A stretch of 64,000 nt of DNA from Nostoc sp. NIES-3756. GTDB taxonomy: Bacteria > Cyanobacteriota > Cyanobacteriia > Cyanobacteriales > Nostocaceae. A program made the translations under genes and the position numbers. The notes beneath the pieces are model-generated. The model was given only the letters and a program-made list of their open reading frames with translations. It made no database searches and had not been told where the DNA came from. Within the stretch, counting starts at the first letter, position 1, and every line of letters starts with the position of its first letter. Of the stretch, positions 56,401 through 64,000 are shown piece after piece. The stretch lies in the NCBI RefSeq assembly GCF_001548375.1, contig NZ_AP017296.1:248001-312000 (forward strand), read 5' to 3'.

Positions 56401-59400
56401 GAATATGTTGTAAATCTACTATGGGTAATTGTAAGTTAAGTGAAGGAGAAATTACTTGGATTGGTTGCCCATGAGATATTGCAAAACTGGTTCGCAAAAT
56501 TTCATGTCTTCTAATAATTTCGTTGAGACTGGCTGACAGTGCATCTATGTTTAATTTCCCTTGTAAACGCACCGTTCTAGGCAGATTATATGATGGACTA
56601 CCCGGTTCAAACTGGTCAAAAAACCACAGTCTTTGTTGAGCAAAAGAGAGGGGGAGATTTTTATCTCTGGAAGCGGGGGTAATGGTGGCAATTTCTTGTT
56701 GTTCACCTCCCCGCATTGCTATTTCAATTTCCGCCGCGAGAGCTACTAAATTCGCCACTTCAAACAATTGCACTAAGGGAATTTCTACGCCAAAGGTGGT
56801 GCGGATGCGAGAAATTACTTGAGTAGCTAATAGGGAATGTCCGCCCAGTTCAAAGAAATTATCGTCAATACTTACTTGTGGTACACTCAACAATTGCACC
56901 CAAATACCAGCTAATAATTCTTCTACAGGAGTACGGGGAGCAACAAAGGTTTTTTCTGTGTTAAATGATTCTGGTGCAGGTAGGGCATTACGGTCTAATT
57001 TACCATTAGCGGTAAGAGGTAAAGCTTTGAGGATGACAAAAGATGCTGGTATCATGTACTCTGGCAACTTTGCTTTGAGGAAGTTGCGGAAGTCATGATC
57101 TGATACTGAATGAGATGTCGGGACTACATAAGCGACAAGACGCTTTTCTGTTGGTGTTTGTTCCCTAGCAATGACTACACTTTCCCTAACTGCTGGGTGT
57201 TGACTCAAGGCTGTGGATATTTCGCCTAATTCAATGCGATAACCTCTAATTTTTACCTGATCGTCAAAACGACCGAGAAATTCTAGATTACCATCAGACA
57301 GATAACGGACGCGATCGCCTGTTTTGTACAATCGCTGTTCACCATCACTCAAGGGATTTGTAATAAACCTTTGAGTCGTTAATTCAGGTTGGTTTAAATA
57401 TCCCCGCGCTAAGGATTCACCACCAATATACAGTTCTCCTGCTACCCCTAAAGGCACTGGTTGCAGATTTGCATCTAATACATAAACCTGGGTATTAGCT
57501 ATTGGTTTACCGATGGGAACTGTTGCAGTGTCCTGAATTTTTTCTCCTACTGGGTAAGTTAGTACGCCAACTGTTGTTTCTGTGGGGCCGTAGTGATTAA
57601 GAACTCGACAATAGGGCGCATTTTTTTCTATTTTCTCAATCAAATTCCAATCAACTGCTTCACCACCAAGAATCAGTAACTGATGGGGTAAAATTTCCCA
57701 ACACTCGGAACTTAACAAAGCTGCTAAATGAGAGGGGACTATTTTCAAGCAGTCGATAAGATGATGACGGAAATAATCAGCTAATGCAGCCGGATCTGAT
57801 GCCCTTTCCCAAGATAGGATATGCAGACAGCCACCACTAGACAAACATGGGAAAATGACCGTATTACCTAAATCTGCGGCGAAGGTGGAAACGCTGGCGT
57901 AACTTGCATTAGCAGGAAGTTCCAGTTTTGGTAAAATCCCATATAGATAATTAAGCAGTTGTTGATGCTCAACTGCAACACCTTTAGGTTTACCAGTAGA
58001 ACCAGATGTATAAATTATATAAACTAGATTTTCTGGCTTGGTTTTGTTAATTATGTTTTCTGTACTCTCCTGAGATATTCTTTCCCAGTCAGAATCTAGA
58101 TTTACTTCTGTAATGTTTAAAAACTGTTCCGTTTCTTGTTCCCTAATTAATACCGATACTTGAGCATCTTGTAAGCGGAACTGTAACGCCTCATGGGGAA
58201 GGTTAGAATCGAGTGGGAGGTAAGCACCACCAGCTTTGAGAACAGCTAATAACGATATGATAAATTTAGGATTTCTCTCTACACAAATTCCTACTACTGC
58301 TTCTGGTTTAACTCCCAAATTTTGTAAGTGGTGAGCTAATTGATTAGCTTTAAAGTTTAATTCTTGATAGGTTAATTCTTCGTTTTCAAACACCACAACA
58401 ATTTGATCAGGCGTTTTTTCTACCTGTTCTTCAAATAACTGATGAATACATTTCTCGCGCTGGTAATCAGCCTTTGTTTGGTTAAACTCAACTAACAGTT
58501 GTTGACGTTCATCGGCGCTGAGTATTCCTAATTGACTGATAGGTTTATCTGAATTATTGATAATATTTATCAATAAAATTTGAAAATTTTTTGCTAGTCT
58601 TTGAATTATTTCCTGATTAAAGTAATTTTTATCGTAGTAAAACTCGGCAACTAAACTATCATGACGTTGTAAACAAGTAAGTTTGACCTTAAAAGGTTCA
58701 ATAATACTGTAGATGTTCTGTACAGTGAATGTTACCTCTGGAGTATCACATTTAATTTCCGAGATATTTGTAAATTCAAAACCAATAGGGAAGGCTAGAA
58801 AAGCATCCTGTTCTACCGCTTCAGGAATAAAATAATCTTGCCATTCAGCAGCATTTTCTAACTTTTGTGCTACTGCTGCTAATACTTCTATAAAGTTTAG
58901 TTTAGGTGTAAATTTAGTCTTAATTGGTAGCCAAGTTGCTAATAAGCCAAGTACATTATATAGCTCATCATAGTCGCGACGATCGCTTGCTGTGCCAATG
59001 ACAATTTCTGCCTCCCCTGTAAGTCGCCAAATGAGTATTTGCCAACAGGCTAATAAAATAACATCAGGCGTTTTATCGTATTTTTGAGACAAGTAGAAAA
59101 TCTGAGCAAATAATTCTTGATTAATAACCAATTGACAACTATCAGTTATAAATTGCTCACTCTTACTTTTCCTTTCATTAGGCAATCTTAATGCTGATAA
59201 TGAGTTTATTTTTTGTTGCTGCCAATATTCTTGAACTTCTTCTACATCTTCATCCTCAAGTAATTGATTCTGCCATTCAGAAAATTGTACATACTGTACA
59301 TATTCACCGTCAAATTCCTTTCCTTTGCTGCATAGAAAGTAAGCTTGACTAATTTGATTAACTAAATTTTTGATAGTTTTATTATCTGCACATAAGGCAG

Positions 59401-59806
59401 GCAGTGAAATAATTAAAATATGCTGGCTGTCTAACAGCTTGATTAAATATAAACGCAGTGGTAATATTTGAGTTTCCTGTCTTGCTTGCAAAAATAATTC
59501 TTGAATTTTTGTAGAAATATCTCCCTGATAAGAAGCACTTAAATCTAGATATTCCCAATTTAAGTAACTCTTATCTGCAACTACCATAATAGGAGTTTTT
59601 ACCCCAGATGGGCGATAAAAACTCGTTCTGAGGATGTCGTGATGATTGACAATTTGTTCAATAGCTTGTTGTAAAGTATCTGTTTCCAGATTTCCTTCAA
59701 TCAAAATACTAGCTTGCGTGTAGAAAGCGGAACTATTTTTTTGGAAATTCCAAATTCTTTTTTGTTGAGGTGCAAGTTGAAAGCCGCTAATAGTTTTAGT
59801 TTGCAT
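53450..59806 (-). CDS. NRPS: interface-A(Asp-like)-T-C-A(Thr)-T, 2118 aa
   Basis: Module 1: a C-like interface domain (about 5-440) with SLPALCAD instead of HHxxxDG; an A domain whose code reads A-A-G-K-I-G-H-V-G-K; a carrier (DDNFFELGGHSLLATQ). The code has lost Asp235 but keeps Lys278, Gly301, His322 and Gly331 of the Asp code DLTKVGHIGK. Module 2: a C domain (LHHIISDGWSTD), an A domain reading D-F-W-N-I-G-M-V-H-K, the exact Thr code, and a carrier (YDNFFDLGGHSLLATQ). The hydroxylase fused to the preceding NRPS probably beta-hydroxylates the module 1 residue. The short C-terminus (VEDREEIEL) may be a docking tail. Confidence 0.93.
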   Translation of the reverse strand: MQTKTISGFQLAPQQKRIWNFQKNSSAFYTQASILIEGNLETDTLQQAIEQIVNHHDILRTSFYRPSGVKTPIMVVADKSYLNWEYLDLSASYQGDISTKIQELFLQARQETQILPLRLYLIKLLDSQHILIISLPALCADNKTIKNLVNQISQAYFLCSKGKEFDGEYVQYVQFSEWQNQLLEDEDVEEVQEYWQQQKINSLSALRLPNERKSKSEQFITDSCQLVINQELFAQIFYLSQKYDKTPDVILLACWQILIWRLTGEAEIVIGTASDRRDYDELYNVLGLLATWLPIKTKFTPKLNFIEVLAAVAQKLENAAEWQDYFIPEAVEQDAFLAFPIGFEFTNISEIKCDTPEVTFTVQNIYSIIEPFKVKLTCLQRHDSLVAEFYYDKNYFNQEIIQRLAKNFQILLINIINNSDKPISQLGILSADERQQLLVEFNQTKADYQREKCIHQLFEEQVEKTPDQIVVVFENEELTYQELNFKANQLAHHLQNLGVKPEAVVGICVERNPKFIISLLAVLKAGGAYLPLDSNLPHEALQFRLQDAQVSVLIREQETEQFLNITEVNLDSDWERISQESTENIINKTKPENLVYIIYTSGSTGKPKGVAVEHQQLLNYLYGILPKLELPANASYASVSTFAADLGNTVIFPCLSSGGCLHILSWERASDPAALADYFRHHLIDCLKIVPSHLAALLSSECWEILPHQLLILGGEAVDWNLIEKIEKNAPYCRVLNHYGPTETTVGVLTYPVGEKIQDTATVPIGKPIANTQVYVLDANLQPVPLGVAGELYIGGESLARGYLNQPELTTQRFITNPLSDGEQRLYKTGDRVRYLSDGNLEFLGRFDDQVKIRGYRIELGEISTALSQHPAVRESVVIAREQTPTEKRLVAYVVPTSHSVSDHDFRNFLKAKLPEYMIPASFVILKALPLTANGKLDRNALPAPESFNTEKTFVAPRTPVEELLAGIWVQLLSVPQVSIDDNFFELGGHSLLATQVISRIRTTFGVEIPLVQLFEVANLVALAAEIEIAMRGGEQQEIATITPASRDKNLPLSFAQQRLWFFDQFEPGSPSYNLPRTVRLQGKLNIDALSASLNEIIRRHEILRTSFAISHGQPIQVISPSLNLQLPIVDLQHIPQQQREAELHRLAKTEAETGFDITQAPLLRAKLLQLDEEDYVILLTLHHIISDGWSTDILIREVAALYTAFCAGRSSPLPQLPIQYADFALWQRQWLEGEALKNQLAYWRKQLSGELPILQLPTDHPRPIVQTYAGKTLSFVLPKNLSEELKTLSKQEGITLFMTLLAAFKTLLYRYTNQTDILVGSPIANRNRAEIENLIGFFVNTLVLRSNLSGNPTFHDFLKQVRDVALGAYAHQDLPFEKLVEEIQPERNLSHNPLFQVMFVLQNAPMRQLELPELRVEPLENKSTTAKFDLTLVIEAVEQGLIANFEYNTDLFDEITISRLAANFEVLLQGIITNPQQKIGELPLLTATEEQQLLAWGEGESKRPPEVCLHQLFEAQVEKTPDAVAVVFENQQLTYRELNAKANQLAHHLQKLGVKPEVLVGICVERSLFMVISILAVLKAGGAYLPLDPAYPQERLGYMLTDAQVEVVLTQKHLLEALPAHNAQTVYLDSEENLFTTQSTANPISNATPHNLAYVIYTSGSTGQPKGVLINHSNVVRLFATVQPWYNFAQHDVWTLFHSYAFDFSVWEIWGALVYGGKLVVVPYWVSRTPEAFYQLLSQEQVTVLNQTPSAFRQLIQVEQSTGKILDLNLRLVIFGGEALDIQSLQPWFARHGDKSPQLVNMYGITETTVHVTYRPLTQADLHSSASVIGRPIADLQVYLLDKNQQLVPIGVPGEMYIGGAGLARGYLNRPDITQERFIIHPLSKQGKLYKSGDLARYLPNGDIEYLGRIDHQVKIRGFRIELGEIESALNQHPNVQTNVVIAREDKPGEQRLVAYLVSKSLQEINTSELRSFLEEKLPSYMLPTAFVILDQLPLTPNGKVDRKALPTPDTTTGLSANFVPPRTPIEQIIADIWAEFLGQEKIGIYDNFFDLGGHSLLATQVISRLREVFKIDLPLRNLFENPTVINLVELIEAILAVQKLQAVSMQMVEDREEIEL

Positions 59807-59853
59807 ATGGAGGGGAGTTTTTTAAACGCAGAGGAAACGCACAGGACTAATTT

Positions 59854-62800
59854 TTAGGGAGTTTTAATATTTTTACTATTAATCATTTCTGCCATTGCGA
59901 CTACGATTTTACGCTGTCCAATGTATGGATTTCTGCCATGAGCAGCTAGCATATTATCTAACATGATGATATCGTCTTTTTGCCAAGGGAAGCTAATTTG
60001 TGCTTGTTGATACACTGCATTAATTTCGCCAATTTCTGCTTCAGTAATGGGTGTACCGTCGCCAAAGTAAACATTACGAGGTAACTTTGATTCACCAAAT
60101 ATGGATAGCAATGATTCTCGAACGTCTGTATCTAGATAAGATATATGATGTAATTGGATCTGGTTAAAAAATACAGGCTCCCCAGTTTTGGGATGTACTG
60201 CTAAAGCTGGGCGAATTTGGCGAGTTACTAAACCATTATCATCATACCATTCAAAGTCCATTCCCGCTTGATGACAGTAATTTTCTACCTCCTTTTTATC
60301 TGTGGTTTGAAAGAAGTTTTGCCAACTCACATCTAAACCTTTAGCAAAATTTCTCACATACATTAATTGTTTCGTAGCTAGTTTTTCTCGTAATTGAGAA
60401 CTGAGCAATTGATAAGCTTTACGACAGTCAACAATTGGGGTTTCTCCACCTTCAAGCGCAGGTTGCACACAGTAAAACCAAATCTTTAAGGGGAAACAAT
60501 GTAAATGTGAGCTTTCATTATGGAAAAGAATAGCTTTATCTGCTGGGTAAGGGGTGGAGCCGTAAACTTTACCACCTTCACCTGTGCGGGGTAAGTCCCC
60601 ATATTCAGCAAATAAGTTTAAGGAAATTGTTTGAGCGAAATTTTCAAACTCTGAAACTGATTTTACATGAAAATCTCTAAATAAAATAGCTCCATGTTTG
60701 GATAACTCAGCCTCTAAGTAATCTCGATTATTTTCAGTCCAAGATATTAAATCTACTTCATTACTATTAGGCTGAATTAGAAGAGGAAATTTTTGTTCTG
60801 CTTGTAGGTAATCTGTTTTAATTAATTCCTCTACTGACAAACTCACTGCTTTTGGTGCAACACTCATAAACTTTTGTCTTTTAGCTGCTTTACGCTCCTG
60901 TTGCTGCATAGTTTGTTGTGCCTTTTCTGCTTCTGTGAGCATTTCCAATGTATTGATACGGCTTTGAGGTTGAGTCACAATGCTATTGATTAATGTTTGC
61001 CAGTGATTTGTTAATTGAGTAATAGTATTTGGTGCAAATAAATCAGTGTTATATTGCCATGTACCTTCTATACCTTGCTCAGTTTCTGTAAGGAATAGAG
61101 CTAAATCAAATCTGGTATTTCTACCTTCTATTTCTAATAAATTTAAGGTTATTCCAGGCAATGCTAAGGCTGATATTGGCGTATTTTGGAAGACAAATAA
61201 CACCTGAAATAATGGAACTGTATTACTCAAATGACGCTTGGGCTGTAACTCCCTCACTAACTCATCAAAAGGTAAATCTTGATGCGCGTAAGCTGCTAAT
61301 GTTTGAGTACGAACACGTTGCAATAAATCTAAGAAAGTGGGATTTCCGCTTAAATTATTGCGTAAAACTAATAAGTTAACAAAAAATCCTATTAATTGTT
61401 CAATTTCTGCTTGATTGCGGTTAGCAACATCAGTACCAACAACAATATCATCTTGATTGCTGTAGCGTTGCAACAGAATGTTGAAACTTGCCAGCAGTGT
61501 CATAAATAAGGTAACACCAGCTTGTCGTGATAACTGTTGTAATTGCTGTGATAATGTGGCAGGTATCACAAAACTATAACTAGCACCCCGCTTAGTTTTC
61601 ACTTCCGCACAGGGACGAGTTGTAGGTAGTTGCAGAACAGGTAAATTGGCTAATTGCTGCTTCCAGTATGTGAGTAAAACTTCTCGTCTTTCACCTTGTA
61701 AGTGTTGACGTTGCCAAACTGCAAAATCTGCATACTGAATGGATAAGGCTGGTAAGGGAGAAGGTTTTCTAGCAGAAAATGCTGTGTAAAGTGTGGCAAT
61801 TTCTCTAATTAATATACTTTTTGACCAACCATCAAAAACGATATGGTGAATAGTAAATAGTAAAATGTATTCTTGTTCGCCAATTTGCAAAAGTGTACAT
61901 CTCAGCAAAGGTGCTTGGGTAAAATCAAAGGCAAGTTGAGATTCTTTAATACAAAAATGTTGTATTTCTGCTTCTTGTTCAGCTTTTGATAATTCTTGCA
62001 AATCAGCTACAGAAATTCTTATCTGTATATCGGCACTAATTACCTGTAAAGGTTGCCCATCTACGGAAGTAAAGCTAGTACGTAATACTTCATGACGGCG
62101 CATAATTTCGTTTATGCTTTGCTCTAACACTCCTACATTCAACTCACCCACAAGGTGAATTTTTGCAGGCATATTGTAAATACCACTATCAGGGTTTAGC
62201 TGTTCTAATAACCATAATCTTGCTTGGGCAAAAGATAAAGGTAAATTCCCATCACGGGGAACAGGTGTAATTGCATAAACACCCTGAAGACTGGCTTCTT
62301 GAATATCTTTAGCTAGTTCTGCAATAGTCGGAAATTCAAATAAACGCTGAAGTGATGTATCCATCCCAAAGGTTTTACGAATACGAGAAATAACTTGGGT
62401 TGCTAATAAAGAATGTCCACCTAATTCAAAGAAATTGTCATAAATACCAACTTGGGAAACACCCAAAACTTGAGTCCAAATTCCTGCTAATACTTCTTCG
62501 ACTGGATGACGAGGAGCAACAAAAGTAATTGCTAATTCTGAGTTATTATTTTCTGGTGCGGGTAAGGCGCGGCGGTTTACCTTACCGTTAGGAGTTAAAG
62601 GTAAAGAATCTAAGATGACAAAAGCACTGGGTATCATGTACTCAGGTAGCTGGCGACGTAAATACTGACGTAGTTCATCATTAGAAACATTTTCAGCAAC
62701 TAAATAAGCAACTAAACGCTGTCCTGATACATCTTCTCGCGCCATCACTACACATTGACGGACTAAGGGATGTTGTTCTAATACCGCTTCAATTTCGCCC

Positions 62801-64000
62801 AATTCAATGCGAAAACCTCGCAGTTTAATTTGATAATCAATGCGTCCTAAATATTCAACTTCTCCATTAGTAAGATAACGGGCTAAGTCACCAGTTTTGT
62901 AGAGTAATGTGGTTGAATTAAATGGGTTAGGAATGAATTTTTCTTTAGTTAACTCTGGCTGATTAAAATAACCCCTTGCTAAACCTGCGCCGCCAATATA
63001 AAGTTCGCCAGCAACGCCTACAGGGAGAGGTTGCAAATTTTTATCTAAAATATAAATTTGAGTATTAGCTATAGGTCGCCCAATAGAAACTTTAGTTTCA
63101 TGCTGATCTACTTGATGAATAGTAGACCAAATAGTGGTTTCTGTAGGCCCGTATAAATTCCAGACAATACTCGCCCTTTGATTTAACTGTAATGCTAAAT
63201 TTTCGGGTAAAGCTTCACCACCACAGAGAATTTTTAGTTGGTGATTTCCTTCCCAGCCTGCATCTAATAACATTCGCCAAGTTGCAGGAGTTGCTTGCAT
63301 AACTGTGACAGCAGAATTGTTTAATTGTTGTAATAATTCTGTGCCGTTTGTTGCAACTTCTCGACCGACTAAAATTAATTTAGCTCCGGTTGTTAATGGC
63401 AGGAAGATTTCTAAAACCGCAATATCAAAAGATAAAGTAGTTACTGATAGCAATTCGTCTGTATTTTTTAACCGCAACTTTTGCTGTATCGCAATGAGGA
63501 AATTTACTACACTGCTATGAGTAATTTGTACACCTTTAGGTTTACCTGTAGAACCAGAAGTATAAATTATATAACTTAAAATGCTGGAATTAATATTAAT
63601 TTCAACTGAATTTTGTTGAGATGTGGTGATGTTTTCCCAATCACTATCTAAACAAATAGCTTGAGCATGAGGTGGAAGAGTTTTTAATAAATCTTGTTGA
63701 GTTAATAATACTGAGATTTGGGAGTCTTCCAGCATGAACGCCAAACGTTCTGAAGGGAAACTAGGATCTAATGGGATGTATGCGCCACCAGCTTTAAGAG
63801 TTGCTAACAGAGCGATAATCATTTCTAAGCTTCGCTCTATACATATCCCCACTAATACCTCTGGTTTTACTCCCAGTTTTTGCAAATAGTGTGCGAGTTG
63901 ATTCGCTTTGGTGTTCAGTTCCCTATATGTTAACTTTTCATTTTCAAATACTACCGCAATAGCATCAGGTGTTTTCTCTACCTGCGCTTCAAATAACTGA
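59854..64000 (-). CDS. NRPS with fused SyrP-like hydroxylase: (A)-T-C-hydroxylase, 5' end beyond window
   Basis: The frame is open through the right edge (LFEAQVEKTPDAIAVVFENE), so the gene begins outside. Visible domains are most of an A domain (SYIIYTSGSTGKPKG), a carrier (YDNFFELGGHSLLATQ), a condensation domain (FTIHHIVFDGWSKS), and a C-terminal dioxygenase with FHNESSHLH and AAHGRNPYIGQRK supplying His, Glu, His and Arg. The A code reads D-I-L-Q-L-G-L-I-W-K, the glycine code. The fused hydroxylase should act on the residue of the next protein's interface-A-T module. The C domain before it then links Gly to that residue. The gap to the next gene is 47 bp. Confidence 0.93.
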   Translation of the reverse strand, partial: QLFEAQVEKTPDAIAVVFENEKLTYRELNTKANQLAHYLQKLGVKPEVLVGICIERSLEMIIALLATLKAGGAYIPLDPSFPSERLAFMLEDSQISVLLTQQDLLKTLPPHAQAICLDSDWENITTSQQNSVEININSSILSYIIYTSGSTGKPKGVQITHSSVVNFLIAIQQKLRLKNTDELLSVTTLSFDIAVLEIFLPLTTGAKLILVGREVATNGTELLQQLNNSAVTVMQATPATWRMLLDAGWEGNHQLKILCGGEALPENLALQLNQRASIVWNLYGPTETTIWSTIHQVDQHETKVSIGRPIANTQIYILDKNLQPLPVGVAGELYIGGAGLARGYFNQPELTKEKFIPNPFNSTTLLYKTGDLARYLTNGEVEYLGRIDYQIKLRGFRIELGEIEAVLEQHPLVRQCVVMAREDVSGQRLVAYLVAENVSNDELRQYLRRQLPEYMIPSAFVILDSLPLTPNGKVNRRALPAPENNNSELAITFVAPRHPVEEVLAGIWTQVLGVSQVGIYDNFFELGGHSLLATQVISRIRKTFGMDTSLQRLFEFPTIAELAKDIQEASLQGVYAITPVPRDGNLPLSFAQARLWLLEQLNPDSGIYNMPAKIHLVGELNVGVLEQSINEIMRRHEVLRTSFTSVDGQPLQVISADIQIRISVADLQELSKAEQEAEIQHFCIKESQLAFDFTQAPLLRCTLLQIGEQEYILLFTIHHIVFDGWSKSILIREIATLYTAFSARKPSPLPALSIQYADFAVWQRQHLQGERREVLLTYWKQQLANLPVLQLPTTRPCAEVKTKRGASYSFVIPATLSQQLQQLSRQAGVTLFMTLLASFNILLQRYSNQDDIVVGTDVANRNQAEIEQLIGFFVNLLVLRNNLSGNPTFLDLLQRVRTQTLAAYAHQDLPFDELVRELQPKRHLSNTVPLFQVLFVFQNTPISALALPGITLNLLEIEGRNTRFDLALFLTETEQGIEGTWQYNTDLFAPNTITQLTNHWQTLINSIVTQPQSRINTLEMLTEAEKAQQTMQQQERKAAKRQKFMSVAPKAVSLSVEELIKTDYLQAEQKFPLLIQPNSNEVDLISWTENNRDYLEAELSKHGAILFRDFHVKSVSEFENFAQTISLNLFAEYGDLPRTGEGGKVYGSTPYPADKAILFHNESSHLHCFPLKIWFYCVQPALEGGETPIVDCRKAYQLLSSQLREKLATKQLMYVRNFAKGLDVSWQNFFQTTDKKEVENYCHQAGMDFEWYDDNGLVTRQIRPALAVHPKTGEPVFFNQIQLHHISYLDTDVRESLLSIFGESKLPRNVYFGDGTPITEAEIGEINAVYQQAQISFPWQKDDIIMLDNMLAAHGRNPYIGQRKIVVAMAEMINSKNIKTP

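Noticed and set aside
63305..63520. Plus-strand frames of 60-126 codons across the NRPS genes (example given)
   Set aside because: They lie antisense inside large, clearly coding minus-strand megasynthase genes and have no domain signal.

Overview
The window looks like DNA from a filamentous, Nostocales-type cyanobacterium. The palindrome GCGATCGC (HIP1) recurs throughout, and the gene families fit: split NB-ARC/TPR proteins, cyanobacterial plasmid-type small genes, and a large NRPS/PKS locus. No tRNA, rRNA or CRISPR array was seen. All domain calls, motif readings and adenylation codes were made by eye.

Region 1 (1-11912) looks like an innate-immunity or signalling island. A nucleoside-phosphorylase (PNP)-like domain is fused to an NB-ARC ATPase (4670-6640). 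Three genes downstream on the same strand each encode a conserved linker plus TPR repeats, as if the sensor half of an NLR-like protein had been separated and triplicated. Next to them is a 1386-residue protein with a degenerate PNP domain, a TPR superhelix, a GreA/GreB-like patch and a probable PIN-like nuclease domain (6980-11140). A divergent four-helix membrane protein follows.

Region 2 (12279-16147) is a complete Tn3-family transposon with perfect 47-bp ends, divergent tnpA and tnpR, and no visible 5-bp target duplication.

Region 3 (16148-26125) resembles a decaying plasmid or phage-derived element. It holds small DNA-binding and hypothetical proteins, an Xre regulator with an inverted-repeat operator, a KilA-N protein, and tandem replication-initiator-like genes. 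At least three genes are broken by one frameshift or stop codon, and one tandem duplication starts near a HIP1 site.

Region 4 (26126-29904) has a Fur-family gene whose 3' end runs into an IS630-family element. That element is itself interrupted by an IS701-like element with a perfect 7-bp target duplication.

Region 5 (30355 to beyond 64000, all minus strand) is one end of a large NRPS/PKS operon. In transcription order within the window it reads: A(Gly)-T-C-hydroxylase; interface-A(Asp-like)-T-C-A(Thr)-T; C-A(Lys-like)-T; KS-AT(malonyl)-KR-ACP; C; hydroxylase; interface-A(Asn-like)-T; C-A(Orn-like)-T-reductase; aldo/keto reductase; MbtH; type II thioesterase; FetA/FetB-like ABC transporter; exported protein. 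The two SyrP-like hydroxylase plus interface-domain units suggest a peptide with two beta-hydroxylated Asp/Asn residues, the signature of beta-hydroxyaspartate siderophores, released by reduction. The first modules lie outside the window, so the full product cannot be predicted.
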